Shown: one piece after another, positions 32,291 to 43,780 of the stretch | Layout of the letters: every line of letters starts with the position of its first letter | Position numbering within the stretch: the first letter of the stretch is position 1 | DNA from: Larix kaempferi | Lineage: Eukaryota; Streptophyta; Pinopsida; Pinales; Pinaceae | Direction: 5' to 3' | NCBI GenBank assembly: GCA_027924585.1 | Contig: BSBM01000600.1 | Location: forward strand, 15,869,001-15,933,000 | DNA: 64,000 nt | Program-made: the position numbers and the translations under genes | The notes under the pieces: generated by a model | Database searches by the model: none | What the model was told of the DNA's origin: nothing | What the model saw: only the letters and a program-made list of their open reading frames with translations

Positions 32291-35020
32291 TATGTTCAAT
32301 AGGTAGTTTTCTTGAACTTTGTCGCTGGAACAAATGTCGTTGTCCTTCTTTTGTAGGTGATTGTACACGATCTTTCCTACAAGTCAAATTCAATTGCATG
32401 ATTAGAAACTTCTCATAGTTTTTCAAAAACAAATTCTTACGCATAAGAATATATGTCATACAGTCATGTAATTATCTTAGCCAATGCTTCAATACAACAT
32501 TTATCCATATCCCGTAACTTTCTAGATGCCTTCCATCTCTAACAGAACTAAGAGTGTGCACAACTCCCAACATGTCAGCAAAGAGGTTTCATTCTAGATA
32601 AGTAGCAATGGAATGTTGTACAGTACCATAGGCCACTTACCCATTACTTGCATATTAGTAGTATCTTGTTCATTAATGTAAATTTTCTAATATGCATAAT
32701 ATACATCCTAAATCTAGGAACATAAGCATGTACATGACTGGACAACATCATTTAAGTAATCAAATATATAATAAATGACAATTCAAATACTTATATTTGT
32801 TTGGTTGTTGGGTGGACTCCCTCTCAATCTTTGCTTCCTTGCAGGAACTACTGAAGTGTGCTGCCTCTTGATCTTTGCTTCTTGGAGTGTGCTCCCTCTT
32901 GATCTTTGTTTCCTTTATGATATCATCATGATTATATGTCTTTGAACTTCTATCCATCCTGGACCACTATGCATGCTTAAGTGTGTACTAGTGTCATCAT
33001 TGTGTCATCCTCAATATCTCATACATAATCATACATGCATTAGTATAATCTCAATATTATCGAAACATTATGATTCTAAATATGTATGGTCATGATCATT
33101 TCATACATAGGTAAATTATCACAAGCGTTAGTATTCAAGGTTTCAAGGAGTACTTCTTTTGCTCATGCAAATTCTTATTTGACCATAGTACTCTTCTAGT
33201 TTGTCATATCATTAATCAAACTAAGAAGCATAATATGCATAAACCCATGATTACTCAAACTTATAACTTCATTAATAATCATGATCAATCATACGAAAGC
33301 ACACTTATATGAGACCCTAACTCAAGGTAGGATTCTAACTTGATATAAGGAAAACATACCTGGATTATCATGTTTGTGAGTTATGTCTAACATACCCAAA
33401 CAATGTCTTCAATGCTTTAGAGACCTTGTGCTAGTAACCTGCATATCTCATAAGTTAATCATTGTAGAACCAATTTATACATACCTCATAAGTAGAGCTT
33501 CTATGTGATCAATGGCTATGTATGAGTCTTTGTCTTCATGTCACCATGGTCATATGTTCTTGATGTAGAACTTTATTTGTACCTTTTATGTTAGCGGACA
33601 ACATCATCCTCATACAACACCACAGTGCATTAGTACAATCATAAGTGTCATAACCCTAATCAATGAATGTCTTCTCACATGCATTCATACTTTTACTAAG
33701 GTGATAAGACAAGTTCTAAAATTAATCAAGATTGTACTAACCTCAATAATATGAAGACAAACATATAATAAACTTAATCATGAACATATTTCAAAACATA
33801 CCTATATCTCCTCAAGTCATACCTGTCGAGATTGCTTGTAGACTTCTTATGTAAGGCCTTAGCCTCATCTCCCTCTGGAACTGGAACTTATTCACTTATG
33901 TAGGTGTCCAAATCATTCTCTTCAAGGATTAACCCAATCCTATACTTCCATGCTCGGAATTTATCATCCCCACTTGATTTGCTGAATCTGGATTTGGAGC
34001 TGGCTAGGGTTTGACAGAGAAACCCTAAAAATCCAAACTTCGAATTTCAAACTTCTGTCTAGACAGGGAGATGTAGATGACTGAGGTGAGCAATCTAGTG
34101 TGCTCAGATTTTGAAAACTTCAAAAATTGACTCCTCAAAATTGACCTGCGAGTTTCGGATCTACAACTTCTGTCAAATTCTGGTTTTCTGGTCAAAATAC
34201 CGAACTAGGGTTTGATAGAGCTCGGGGTTCTACCAAACCAAAATTTTTGATCTTGGTCTCTAAATTTCGATTTTGGTGAGGAGCATCAGCTGTGGTCTCA
34301 GATTCCAAAGATTCCAACTTTTGCAGAAACCCTAATTTCCTGTAGCAGTGACGAGCCAAGAATGAAAGTGCTCAGAACCTAATTCTATTTGGAAAGAAAT
34401 ATATGCCATATTGTTTCTACTGTATCTATGAAATTTCAAATGCTCAGGGTCCGAAACTTCATCCTATGGTAGAATGACCTATCATCTTTCCAAACCCACA
34501 GATCTGATCTTTAATGGATTCTCTGAGAGAGACATATGCCAAGTGTCGCAACGTGACCTGTTTATGGGATGAAACAATATAGACAACTTGTATGGAGTTC
34601 CACGTGTCACTGTTTCAACTTCAGCCTTTGAAACCCAGACCTGTGCAACTAAAATCCATGCCCGAAATTCCAATTTTTACGAAATTCCATTTGGAGCTTC
34701 CTATCCCTAGATATGACCTTTTTTCCTAGGTCACTTGTTTAGGACTGCATTCTGGAAGAGGCAGAAACCCTAACGTGTACGGATCATATCTCACAAAGTA
34801 CAATGAATATGAGGTTGAGCTTCAAACACAAGGTACATGAACATTTAATATTCGACCTGTAAAAGTTTCAGATCCTGAACCTTCGCCAAAATGAATTTAT
34901 AGCGAAAGTGATACGATGACTAGTTTTTACCATACCAAGCCCTAGCTTCCAATTTGTCGCAAGTGCAACAAGTGTTGTAAATGCCATACAATGCCTTCCT
35001 TCAGGCCAGATCTGATACTA
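32291..35020 (-). other. Copia B leader in place of gag, protease and integrase
   Basis: The first ~170 bp next to RT encode a linker resembling the integrase-RT junction. The remaining ~2.5 kb has no open domain-bearing frame. Blocks are conserved with copia D. 33796-33960 matches 62120-62265 in reverse, 33350-33660 matches 62400-62700, and 34480-34640 matches the duplicated unit at 61144-61320. Several (C/G)AGGTATGT motifs (minus strand near 33362, 33491, 33806 and 33830) look like 5' splice sites. Confidence 0.75.
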
Positions 35021-35671
35021 TGTTAGTATTTCATCATTTAATTCAATATGATCTAGGATCTTAACTGAGAGAACAACATGTACAACATATCAAGCATAAG
35101 AGACAAGAGATAAGAGACACAAAGCATTTCACCGAGGAAAACCAAGAAGGTGAAAAAACCCGCAACTTCCTCAGAGATAGAATAAGCACCAATATAAATA
35201 TCACCAAGATGAATCCCCAAAAGATAAATGTCTGCAGAAGCTAATCGTCCTCCACTTGTGCGCACTCCTCCTCTCTCTCACTAATGCGAAGTGAGTGAGT
35301 GAGTGAATGAATGAATAAATGAGAGAGTCACACTGTCTATTTATACTTTACTTTGACTTGCCTTTTACTCTAACTAGGACGAACTCCCTTAGGAGAGTAT
35401 AATAAGCCATTACCACTTATCCCTGGGCCTACCCCACTAGGGTGGTCTAATAACCCTTTTACCCATATTGGGCTGACCCCTCTAAGGTGGTCTAATAACC
35501 CATCAAATATAAGTTATGACACTTACAATGTAACTTGCGACACTTTCAAATACAAATGACGACACTTCCGACCGGAGGAATAATACATCTCCATTGGGGA
35601 TACAATAAAGTACAAATTTAATACATGCAATATAAAAGTGAATATCTTCCGAAGTTACAAATACATCAACA
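35021..35671 (-). repeat. 5' LTR of copia B
   Basis: 651 bp, plus-strand ends TGTTAGTATTTC and ACATCAACA. A minus-strand TATA box (CTATTTATA) lies at 35337-35345. The adjoining GATCTGATACTA (35009-35020) is a degenerate tRNA-Met primer site in reverse. Confidence 0.93.
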
Positions 35672-38600
35672 GTCTAGGTATCTTTATATGATCATCCCCG
35701 ATGATCCTCAGAATGACTCCACACATCGAGATCAACTGGGGCATCCCATTGTATGGATGCTGTGATTGGTGTCATGGCATCCCATCCCAATCCATACCCT
35801 CAATTTCCTCCCATTATAAGTATTTATTTGTATGTTAATCCCATGAGTGTTGAGCACCATAATTAGGGACCACCCTTAGCACCTTGTTATCCCTCTAATC
35901 CTTCCTTCTCATCCCCTCATTTAGGAATGAGTACCTCCTACTTGGATCCTCCTTTGGTCCCCCATGTTCATGGTACCTCATGTAGTGGTACTATGTGTAT
36001 TGATACTTCTACCATATATGTGGCACCTTAAACCATTAACCCTTACTATCCATTCCTTATCCATCTGCTAGCCCCTCTAGCATAGACACACCTTGTGGCT
36101 CCCAATTTCCCTCAAGGGCAAGTTTAGTATCAACAAAATATGACCTCCCCATCTACACCCAATAACTGATAAGCACAACCCAATCCTAAGCAAAAGAATA
36201 ATAAGAGGAATAAAATGGGTAAAACAAACAATAGGAAGGCTGAGTCCAACCCCCTAATCCTCCTGCTAACACTGAAGGAAACACAAAACCTCATGAATCA
36301 AGATTAGAATAAATCCCCCAATAAGGGTAAGAAACTCCACATATAGACTAATAAATTGTGTTCCTTTCATAGAGTTTATGGATATTACAATCACCATTGT
36401 TTTCACCTTTCCAAAGTTCACCAACTATGGGATGATGCCAACAAACATGAAACCACTAATGCCTCCCAAGGGAAAAATGACACTCCACGCCCTGTGCTGA
36501 AAAATCTCTCCTCATCACAAGGGGTGGTTACAACACACACCCCACGATGTATTACCCTTCTTATCCATATACATTAGGTCATCCCAATGATCCTTCTTTT
36601 GAGAACATCTACATGAACTCCATCTACACCAACCTTTAGACATGGAATAATCAATATAGTCCATCAATCGAAATTCCCAATCCTGATAAGTGCAAGGATT
36701 GTCCTCTACCAGAGGGACCATTAAACCTACCACACCATAATGCGAATCCTCTTCCAAATATCCCCAATATCCCTTTTCACTATACTTCCCATAACCCCAA
36801 TGTTGAGTTGTTCCGAACTATAATGTTGTGGATGACTTGGCCAGTCCATTGTTTCCATGTTGACTTTGGATTCTATTCAAAACTATCACATGTAGTGCAA
36901 AGTATCATTGCCTGACTTAGGTGTGATCAATCCTTCTAAATCTCATCCAATTAACTTTGATTTAGATTGAGTGGAGCTCTGCATGCCTTATTCTGTTACA
37001 TTTTAGATATCAGCTACTATTACGAATTTGATTATTCATTGATGCATCATTGATCATGGTGCCTCCACTTAGGTCATATCTAGTCATGTATGGGAGAAGA
37101 TCAACTTGAATGATTTAGTGTCATCCCTTATGATGGTACACACATATGATGGTCGTGCTACTCAACTGTAAAGTCTCTTGTGGAACATCCCCATCCAAAT
37201 TGTGGGAAATATGACCTTAATAGACATCAAAGTTCTCGACACCTAGTTATATTAAAACCTTCTCCTTGGCCATAACTACTTGTATGTTATAAAAGAAGTT
37301 ACCTCAACATTGTTTATCATTAATAGAATTTCCCATGAAGGAAATATCATCACACTTGATCAAATCACCTATTATGATCCCAAGGGGTTGGATTGTATAG
37401 ACCATTTCTTGCTTATAGTTGAAGGTGGAATTTATACCTTCATTCACAAGCGTCGGTCCTAGAGTTTTCCAAGAAACCTCCCTTGTTAAAACATGTTATG
37501 GCCCTCCTCCACTTACCTCTAAACTGAATATCTTAGAGTTGTGTAGTATCACTTCTGAGAAAAAATATCTCAACCACAACCACCTCCTAGTCCCACCTGT
37601 CTAATAAGACACCTATGGTTAAGAGTTTGAATACATTAAGTCGTGTTACTCTTCCCCCCTCCTAGTATTTTGTGTTAATCCTTATGATGGACACCCTTAA
37701 CCTTCTAGGGATGACTCTAATCGTCCTAGTTTGGTACCTCATCCCACCAAACCTACCACTGATCCCATAGGTTGTCTTAGCACATGTTCAATCGATCAAT
37801 ACTTCAAATTCCCCATCACCCATGGTTACAAAGTAGTCCACCCCCTCCACTCAACCTTCCTCTAGAAATAAGGTTGGAGGCAAGACCAAAAATGTGGCAT
37901 CACAACTTTCCCTAGACATGGCCATGAACCCTCCTACCACTGCACCTTCTAGATCCCCTACGCCATGCATTATGTGTGATATCTTGGGTCACGCCACCCA
38001 TCAGTGTCTAGAATTAATGGATTTGCATACCCATATCCACAACCATGAATATAAAAATGCTACGACTACCCATTTGGTTCACATCACTCTTCTTGACACT
38101 ACCATGCAGTGCAATAAGGAATTGCATACCAACCACTTGTGTGCATTGTATGGAATTTATGGTCATTACTCGTACCATTGCACCAATATCTAGTAGTTTT
38201 GGGAAACTTTGGATGATCTCATGTGTAGATCCCGTGAATATTAGGTCATCATCATGGAGGAGGTACTTCCACCTACTCTATCATTGGAAGGAATGATTTA
38301 CATTTATTACATTTCTTCCTTTAGCAAGGGTTCCTCTTCTACCCCTTCTTCTTTCATGTCCACCCTTGTGAATTTGGACCCCTTAAAATTATCCACCACC
38401 ACCATTTTGGAGCAATGAGGAAATCCTTGAAGCCCTTAATATCCCTAACTTCCTATGGGATGATATGCACCACCATACATACTTCATCCCTCAGGAACCC
38501 TCACTAGAGGGCTGGTCTTTAGACAAATTAACCATCAAGTTGAAAGAATTTATTCCCAATGGGAATGTTGATTGGTTCAAGAAATATATCCCTATTCTAA

Positions 38601-38730
38601 ATTCCTTTGAAGAAGGTAACATGGCTAATATCTCTCCCAGCATGCAGGTGGATAGTTTGGTTAAACGCGGTGTCACTGAGAGCATCTTTTTCGGTGATTC
38701 TTACCCACCCCCTTCAATATTTTGAATGTT
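35672..38730 (+). pseudogene. Gypsy gag-protease relic with three zinc knuckles (first copy)
   Basis: The plus-strand translation, broken by many stops, shows knuckle 1 (CSFHRVYGYYNHHCFHL, 36359-36410). Then comes a protease block IIDHGAST near 37048-37070, followed by YDGRATQL, NLLLGHNYLYV and LDQITYYDPKG (37280-37400). Knuckle 2 is CIMCDILGHATHQC (37967-38010) and knuckle 3 lies near 38140-38190. The linker EEGNMANISPSMQVD (38610-38655) comes next. The order and motifs copy gypsy 2. Where gypsy 2 goes on to RT, this relic ends at about 38730 and changes to the satellite-like tail. Colinear with 56602-59640. Confidence 0.82.
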
Positions 38731-39770
38731 AGGTACATGGATCTTAAGTTTTTGGAGATTATTCAAAGAGAAAATTGAGGTCTTAATCCCTAAATGAGTA
38801 TGATAGGAATCCATTCCTAAGAACAGTGCCTTGTAACAAAACACATAACCTCCAAATGGGGTTATCATCACCATTATAATTTTCAATTGCAAGGTGTGGG
38901 TCACATGGTTCTCAACATGGGGGAGGAAGGATACCTACATCTTACACCTTAAATGAATATTTTATACATCAAGGGCCAAGAAAAACACCTTGAACCACCT
39001 AAGGGGATTGTTTTCATGTTAGTGGGCATATTGGAAACATTAAGGAGTTTAGAGAACTAGGTAGTAATTTGAAGGTTTGTACAAACGATATTCAATGAAA
39101 CTTAGACCTTAGTACTACAAGGTAGCTTCTAAGACTCAACGAGCATGAATGATGACTCAAACCATTGATGACATCTATCTATGGAATGATTTTCCTTCAA
39201 GTTATAATATGGGCACCATTAGAAAGCTTTGTGCACAAACAATGAGTCTCGATTCACTAGACATGTATGAGGGAGGAAACCCAATCCTTAGGACCTCATT
39301 ATGATGTTCTGAGCACTCAATATCAATCTTGGTTCCTTGACCATGGTCAATGGAAGAAACTAAATCCTTAGTCCCTAAAGGTAACTTCAAGGGCTCAAGG
39401 AACATGAACAAGGCCTCGAACCACCACATAGGACCTTACTTTTGGATATTTATCCTTTGGGAGGGGATACATGCCCCATTAGAAGTTTTTTAGAAGCAAG
39501 GTTGAGTCATGTGGCCTTGAATATGGCCGAAGGAGGAAATTCAAGCATGAGGCTATAAATGAAGCTTCTAGGAATCCTCAAAAAATAATGTCACCTTGGA
39601 CTTCAAGTGAGGATATGGGAAACATTAGGACTTTCTCAGTACTATGCATGGAGGTATGACCATTAACCATTGCCAATTGAGGAATTCCATGCGCTAACCT
39701 CTAAAGGTAACTTTTAGAGCCCAAGGTCCATGAATGAAACCTCAAACCAACATGAATTATCTCTTGTGGT
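38731..39770 (+). repeat. Satellite-like tail, part 1 (degenerate, period about 165 bp)
   Basis: Diverged units share a GCCTCCAA.TGGG.ATAT.G.CACCATTAG-type block, a CATGGTCAATGGAGGAAAC-type block and an AAGGTAACTTCTAGGGCTCAAGG-type block, recurring every 120-185 bp. The first ~480 bp correspond to 59640-60168. No frame is open. The tail is interrupted by a plastid-like stretch and copia C and resumes at 45244. Confidence 0.65.
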
Positions 39771-39880
39771 GATCTTTAGCCCTCTTGGTCCAACCCCGGG
39801 ACACTCCAAGATCCTTTTTCAAACCTGCTCTGCTCCCATCATTAGGAGATAGATAAAGACATCGGGAGATCTGTTGTAAT
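39771..39880 (-). other. Probable plastid-derived fragment (trnI-GAU intron-like)
   Basis: On the minus strand the text runs AGATCTCCCGATGTCTTTAT, TATCTCCTAATGATGGGAGC, AGAGCAGGTTTGAAAAAGG and ATCTTGGAGTGTC. I recognise this from memory as conserved plastid sequence near the ycf68 region of the trnI-GAU intron. If so, it is a nuclear insertion of plastid DNA. The match was recalled, not searched, and one end (GTCCCGGGGTTGGACC) differs from the angiosperm version I remember. Confidence 0.45.
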
Positions 39881-40080
39881 GCGAATGGATATGATTGAAT
39901 CAATGAAGATAATTTTTTTTTGTTCGCTACAACGAAGTGCAAAGCAATTCTGGAACGCTAATTCCTTCTTGATATCTCGATATATCATTCCTCCAAATCA
40001 CAAATTGGATTCGAAATTGACGAGTAAGCATATGGAAACAATTAGGATTTTTATGGTTAATGAAGAAAAAAAAGACCTTA
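39881..40080 (+). other. Unidentified stretch between the plastid-like piece and copia C
   Basis: This stretch is not like the satellite-like tail around it. A frame starting at 39879 stays open for about 67 codons up to the copia C LTR (QRSAKQFWNANSFLISRYII and onward), but I recognise no protein in it. It may belong to the same organelle-derived insertion. Confidence 0.35.
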
Positions 40081-40669
40081 TGTTAGAAAAAAAGGATCGC
40101 AGAGAAATAACAATAAACATAAATGCAAATATAATCACACATACACATTACAAGAGAGACACAGATATATCGTGGTTCACCCAACTTGGGCTACGTCCAC
40201 ACTAAAGTTTCCAGTCCTTATTATTATTCCGTCCAACAAAGTGAAGGGATACAACCTGCCGCACAACCGCTGCACTTCCTCTTCACTGTCTCACAGTCTC
40301 TCTTCTTGATCTCGAAGATCTTTACAATGCATAATACCTAATACATCAACCCTAGTCGTATTACAATGTCTTTCTTTTATAAGGGAAATACAATGGGAAA
40401 ATACCACGGGATACCCAAAACCATGGGCCTGAAAACTGTTGGCGAAAACAACCCCAATTGTTTTTCTTGGGGGCGTTTCCCCCAAATCCCCATTTCTTGA
40501 GGGCGCTGCCCTCGAACCCCCGTTCGTGGGGGCTCCGCCCCCACACCCCTGTAACTTGGGGCCGTTGCCCCTGAACCCCAAGGTAGGGGAATGAGTGTAT
40601 AGTCCTCTGGGGTGCACGGCTGTGACAATATCATCTATGAGACTGGAAGATTTGGCTCCACAACCAACA
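40081..40669 (-). repeat. 3' LTR of copia C (four GC hairpin modules)
   Basis: 589 bp, plus-strand ends TGTTAGAAAA and CAACCAACA. It contains four GC-rich palindromic modules at about 40468-40580, each a G4-5/C4-5 stem, for example GTGGGGGCTCCGCCCCCAC. The following ATCTCCCACTTGG (40670-40682) is the purine tract in reverse. Confidence 0.95.
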
Positions 40670-40689
40670 ATCTCCCACTTGGAGACTGA

Positions 40690-41361
40690 TCACAACAACT
40701 CCACCATTGCTGCACTTGTTGGAATTGGACTTGGAAAATTTCTCCTCTTCACCTTCATGCTAGAAGGCCAACTAAAACCGAGAAAACTCAGTTTCTCTCT
40801 GGTCACTACCTTTGTGAACATGTCAACAGGATTCTGGCTAGTGTGTATCTTTTCCAGCTTCAACAATTCATCTTCCAGAATAGACCGTATGAAATGGTAC
40901 TTGAGCTGTATATGTTTAGTCCTGGAATGGAATGCTGAGTTCTTTGCAAGATGAATGGCACTCTGGATGTCACTATACAACTTGATATCTTTCTGCTTCT
41001 TAGCCACTTCCTCCATAAACCTCTGCAACCAAATCATCTCTTTACTAGCCTCTGTAAATACAACATACTCTGCTTCCGTTGTTGAAAGTGCAACAACCTT
41101 TTGTAATCTCGAAATCCAAATTACTGCTGTTCCACCTATAGTAAACACATACCCTGTGGTGATCCTCCTGTTATCCTTATCACCTGCCATATATGCATCA
41201 ACATATCCCTGTAGAACAGTGTCTGAACCTCCAAAACATAATGCTTGAGTGGTAGTACCTCTCAAATACCTCAGAATCCAATGTACTGCCTTCCGATGTT
41301 CTTTGCCTGGATTGTTCATATATCTGCTCACAACTCCCACTGCTTGTGCACACCATGGCAT
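40690..41361 (-). pseudogene. Copia C RNase H
   Basis: An open minus-strand frame of 223 codons containing HWILRYLRGTTTQAL, LQGYVDAYMAGDKDNRRITT (catalytic D), VVALSTTEAEYVVFTEASKE (catalytic E), YSDIQSAIHLAKNSAFHSRT (catalytic D) and VDMFTKVVTREKL. It overlaps the RT frame 41198-41707 because a frameshift lies near 41345. Complete by family standards apart from that shift. Confidence 0.92.
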
Positions 41362-42290
41362 ACATCAAGCTGCCAATTGTTGATTGATAGGGAATATTGG
41401 ACATGTAATCTGTCTCTTCCTGTGTCTTGGGACACATTTCCTTACTTAGAATGAAATGGCTGGCCAAAGGTGTACTTACTGGTTTTGCATTCTGCATTCT
41501 GAACCTCTCTAACACCTTTTGTATGTACTCACTCTGAGACAATGTCAATTTACGATTTTTCCCGTCTCTCGTTATTCTCATACCAAGGATTTTCTTTGCA
41601 GCACCCAGATCTTTCATCGCAAATGAATTAGCTAGCTTCCTTTTGAGTACATTTATATCCTGCATGTTAGACCCCGCAACAAGCATGTCATCCACATACA
41701 ATAACAAGATAATATATATTTCATTGTCTAGCTTCTTGAAATAAACACAGTGGTCAGAATGACATCTACTATAACCTTATTCTATCATAAACCTGTCAAA
41801 TTTTAAACACCATTGCCTTGGAGCTTGCTTCAAGCCATACAAGCTCTTCTTCAACCTGCATACCAAATCCTCCTTCCCTTTGACCTCATACCCTTGTGGC
41901 TGCTGCATATATATCTCTTCCTCCAAATCCCCATGGAGAAAGGTTGTTTTTACATCTAACTGTTCAAGATGTAAATCTTCTACCGCCATTAGACTTAAGA
42001 TAGTCCTAATTGAAGTCATTTTAACAATAGGAGAAAATATTCAATCAAAATCTATACCTTTCTTTTGTGCAAACCCCTTTACAACAAGTCTGGCCTTGTA
42101 CCGCTTCTTACCTCCTTCTTCCTTCAACTTGTAAATCCATTTGTTCTGCAATGCTCTTTTACCAGTAGGCAAATGAACCAAATCCCAACTCTGGTTTCCT
42201 ACCAATGAGTCCATCTCCTCATTCATGCCTTGCTCCCACTTCTTTCTAGTTTCCACCTACATTGCTTCTTCGTAACACTCTGGTTCACCA
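41345..42290 (-). pseudogene. Copia C reverse transcriptase
   Basis: The minus strand shows WVYKLK-type start (NKWIYKLKEEGGKKRYKARL at about 42140-42090), LVVKGFAQKKGIDFD, then TILSLMAVEDLHLEQLDVKT, FLHGDLEEEIYMQQPQGYEV, LKKSLYGLKQAPRQW, LLYVDDMLVAGSNMQDI (catalytic YVDD) and MKDLGAAKKILGMRI. Stops at about 42040 and 41770 split it into three frames. All key motifs are present. Confidence 0.93.
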
Positions 42291-42379
42291 GCATCAGTCA
42301 TCAATAAATAATACATTGAAGGAGAGTATCATTCAGGGAGTCTACTTAACCTGGTAGATCTTCTTGTAGTTGCATGAGT

Positions 42380-43200
42380 TTCAGGTACTTGCTACTGTTC
42401 TTGATTTTCTGGCACCTTTGGAACTTCATTTTCTTTAATTTCATCAAGTACTATGTACTTTGTGTTTTCCTTTTCCTGTTTCTTTCTCTGCAACTGATCT
42501 GTATACATGACCTTTTCATTGAATATGACATCCCTACTTCTAATGATTTTGTGATTTTCATAATCCCATAAACGATAACCAAAATCATCAACCCCATATC
42601 CAATAAAGGTACATTTCTTGGATTTAGCGTCAAGCTTTTTTCTATTTTCTTTATCAATATGGACAAATGCTTCACAACCAAATGTTCTCAGAAATGAGTA
42701 GTTTACCTTTTTATCTGTCCATGCCTCCGCTGGAATACCACCATCCAAAGCACTTGAAGGTCCTCTGTTTATCAAATAAACAACAGTATTTACAGCATTC
42801 GCCCAAAACTGTAAGGGCAACCCTGCATGCAGTATCATATACCTTGCACGCTCCATGGTCGTTTTGTTCATCCTTTCGGACACACCATTTTCTTGTGGTG
42901 TTCCTGGGACTGTCTTCTCTCTACGAATCCTATGGTATGAACAGTAACTATCAAACTCCTTGCCGCAGTACTCACCTCCATTATCAGATCTGAGACACTT
43001 CAACCTTTTTTCTGTCTCATTCTCAACCAAATCTTTCCACTTCTTAAAAGTAGCAAACACATCAGATTTATGTCTAATGCAATAAACCCAAGTTTTCCGA
43101 GTTGCATCATCAATAAATGTAACATAATAATGAGAGCCACCAAAAGATTGTACCTGAGCCGGTCCCCATACATCTGTATGCACTAGCTCTAACTTTTCAT
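42380..43200 (-). pseudogene. Copia C integrase core
   Basis: An open minus-strand frame of 263 codons: HTDVWGPAQVQSFGG (first catalytic D), FIDDATRKTWVYCIRHK, CLRSDNGGEYCGKEF (second D), VPGTPQENGVSERMNKT (catalytic E), PLQFWANAVNTVVYLINRGP, LRTFGCEAFVHI and GYGVDDFGYRLWD. The DDE triad is intact. A stop near 43240 separates it from the pre-integrase frame, and a stop near 42390 precedes RT. Confidence 0.95.
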
Positions 43201-43240
43201 TCTTCTTCTGTTTCCCAACCCTGAGAAATCTGACTCTCTT

Positions 43241-43780
43241 CTATTTTCTATAAACACAGTTTTCATAGAATTCCAAACTTACCTGCTTCAAATCTAGCAG
43301 CAACTTCCTTGAGTGGAGAATCTGCATCCCCTTCTCACTCATGTGGCCAAGCCTATGATGCCACAATGCTGTATTTGTTCCTGTGGAAGCTAAAGAGATA
43401 GAATGGTCAGTATTATGAGGACATAAATACAACGTACCTAACCTGTCTCCTTTTGCTATCACCATTGATCCTTTAGTGATCTTCCACCACTTTTCTCCAA
43501 ATGTAGATAGACAGCTACCATCTCCCAACTGGCCTATTGAAATCAGATTTCTTTTCATAGCAGGAATATTCCTAACATCTTTTAATAGCCAGTCAGTTCC
43601 ATTCTTAACTTTTATCCATACCTTACCCATTCCAACAATTTTACATGGCTCATCATCACCCAATAAAACATGTCCAAAATCGCATGGAACATAATCATGA
43701 AAGTATTTCCTATGGGGTGTAGCCTAACATGAAGCCCCTGAATCTACTACCCAATAATCAATAGTATTATCTAATGCAAA
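43241..43780 (-). pseudogene. Copia C protease and gag-pre-integrase
   Basis: The minus strand shows WVVDSGASC (protease catalytic D-S-G at about 43730-43755) followed by a stop where the usual H would be. An open frame 43663-43241 follows with LLKDVRNIPAMKRNLISIGQ and LWHHRLGHMSEKGMQIL, the H...H..C..C zinc domain of copia integrase. In the CVYRK ending the second cysteine pair is incomplete before the stop. Confidence 0.88.

Larger units (their letters stand above)
29104..35671 (-). mobile_element. Ty1/copia retrotransposon B, complete but lacking gag, protease and integrase
   Basis: This minus-strand element of 6.57 kb has LTRs at 29104-29750 and 35021-35671. The 5-bp flanks are GTATA (29099-29103) and GTCTA (35672-35676), a target duplication with one later mutation; the empty site GTCTA is present in the second block copy at 55393-55397. 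Minus-strand order: LTR, primer site, 2.5-kb non-coding leader, short linker, RT, RNase H, two tandem-repeat arrays, purine tract, LTR. No gag, protease or integrase is detectable. Copia D has the same leader next to RT, so the structure is a family trait. It needs enzymes from elsewhere to move. Confidence 0.92.
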
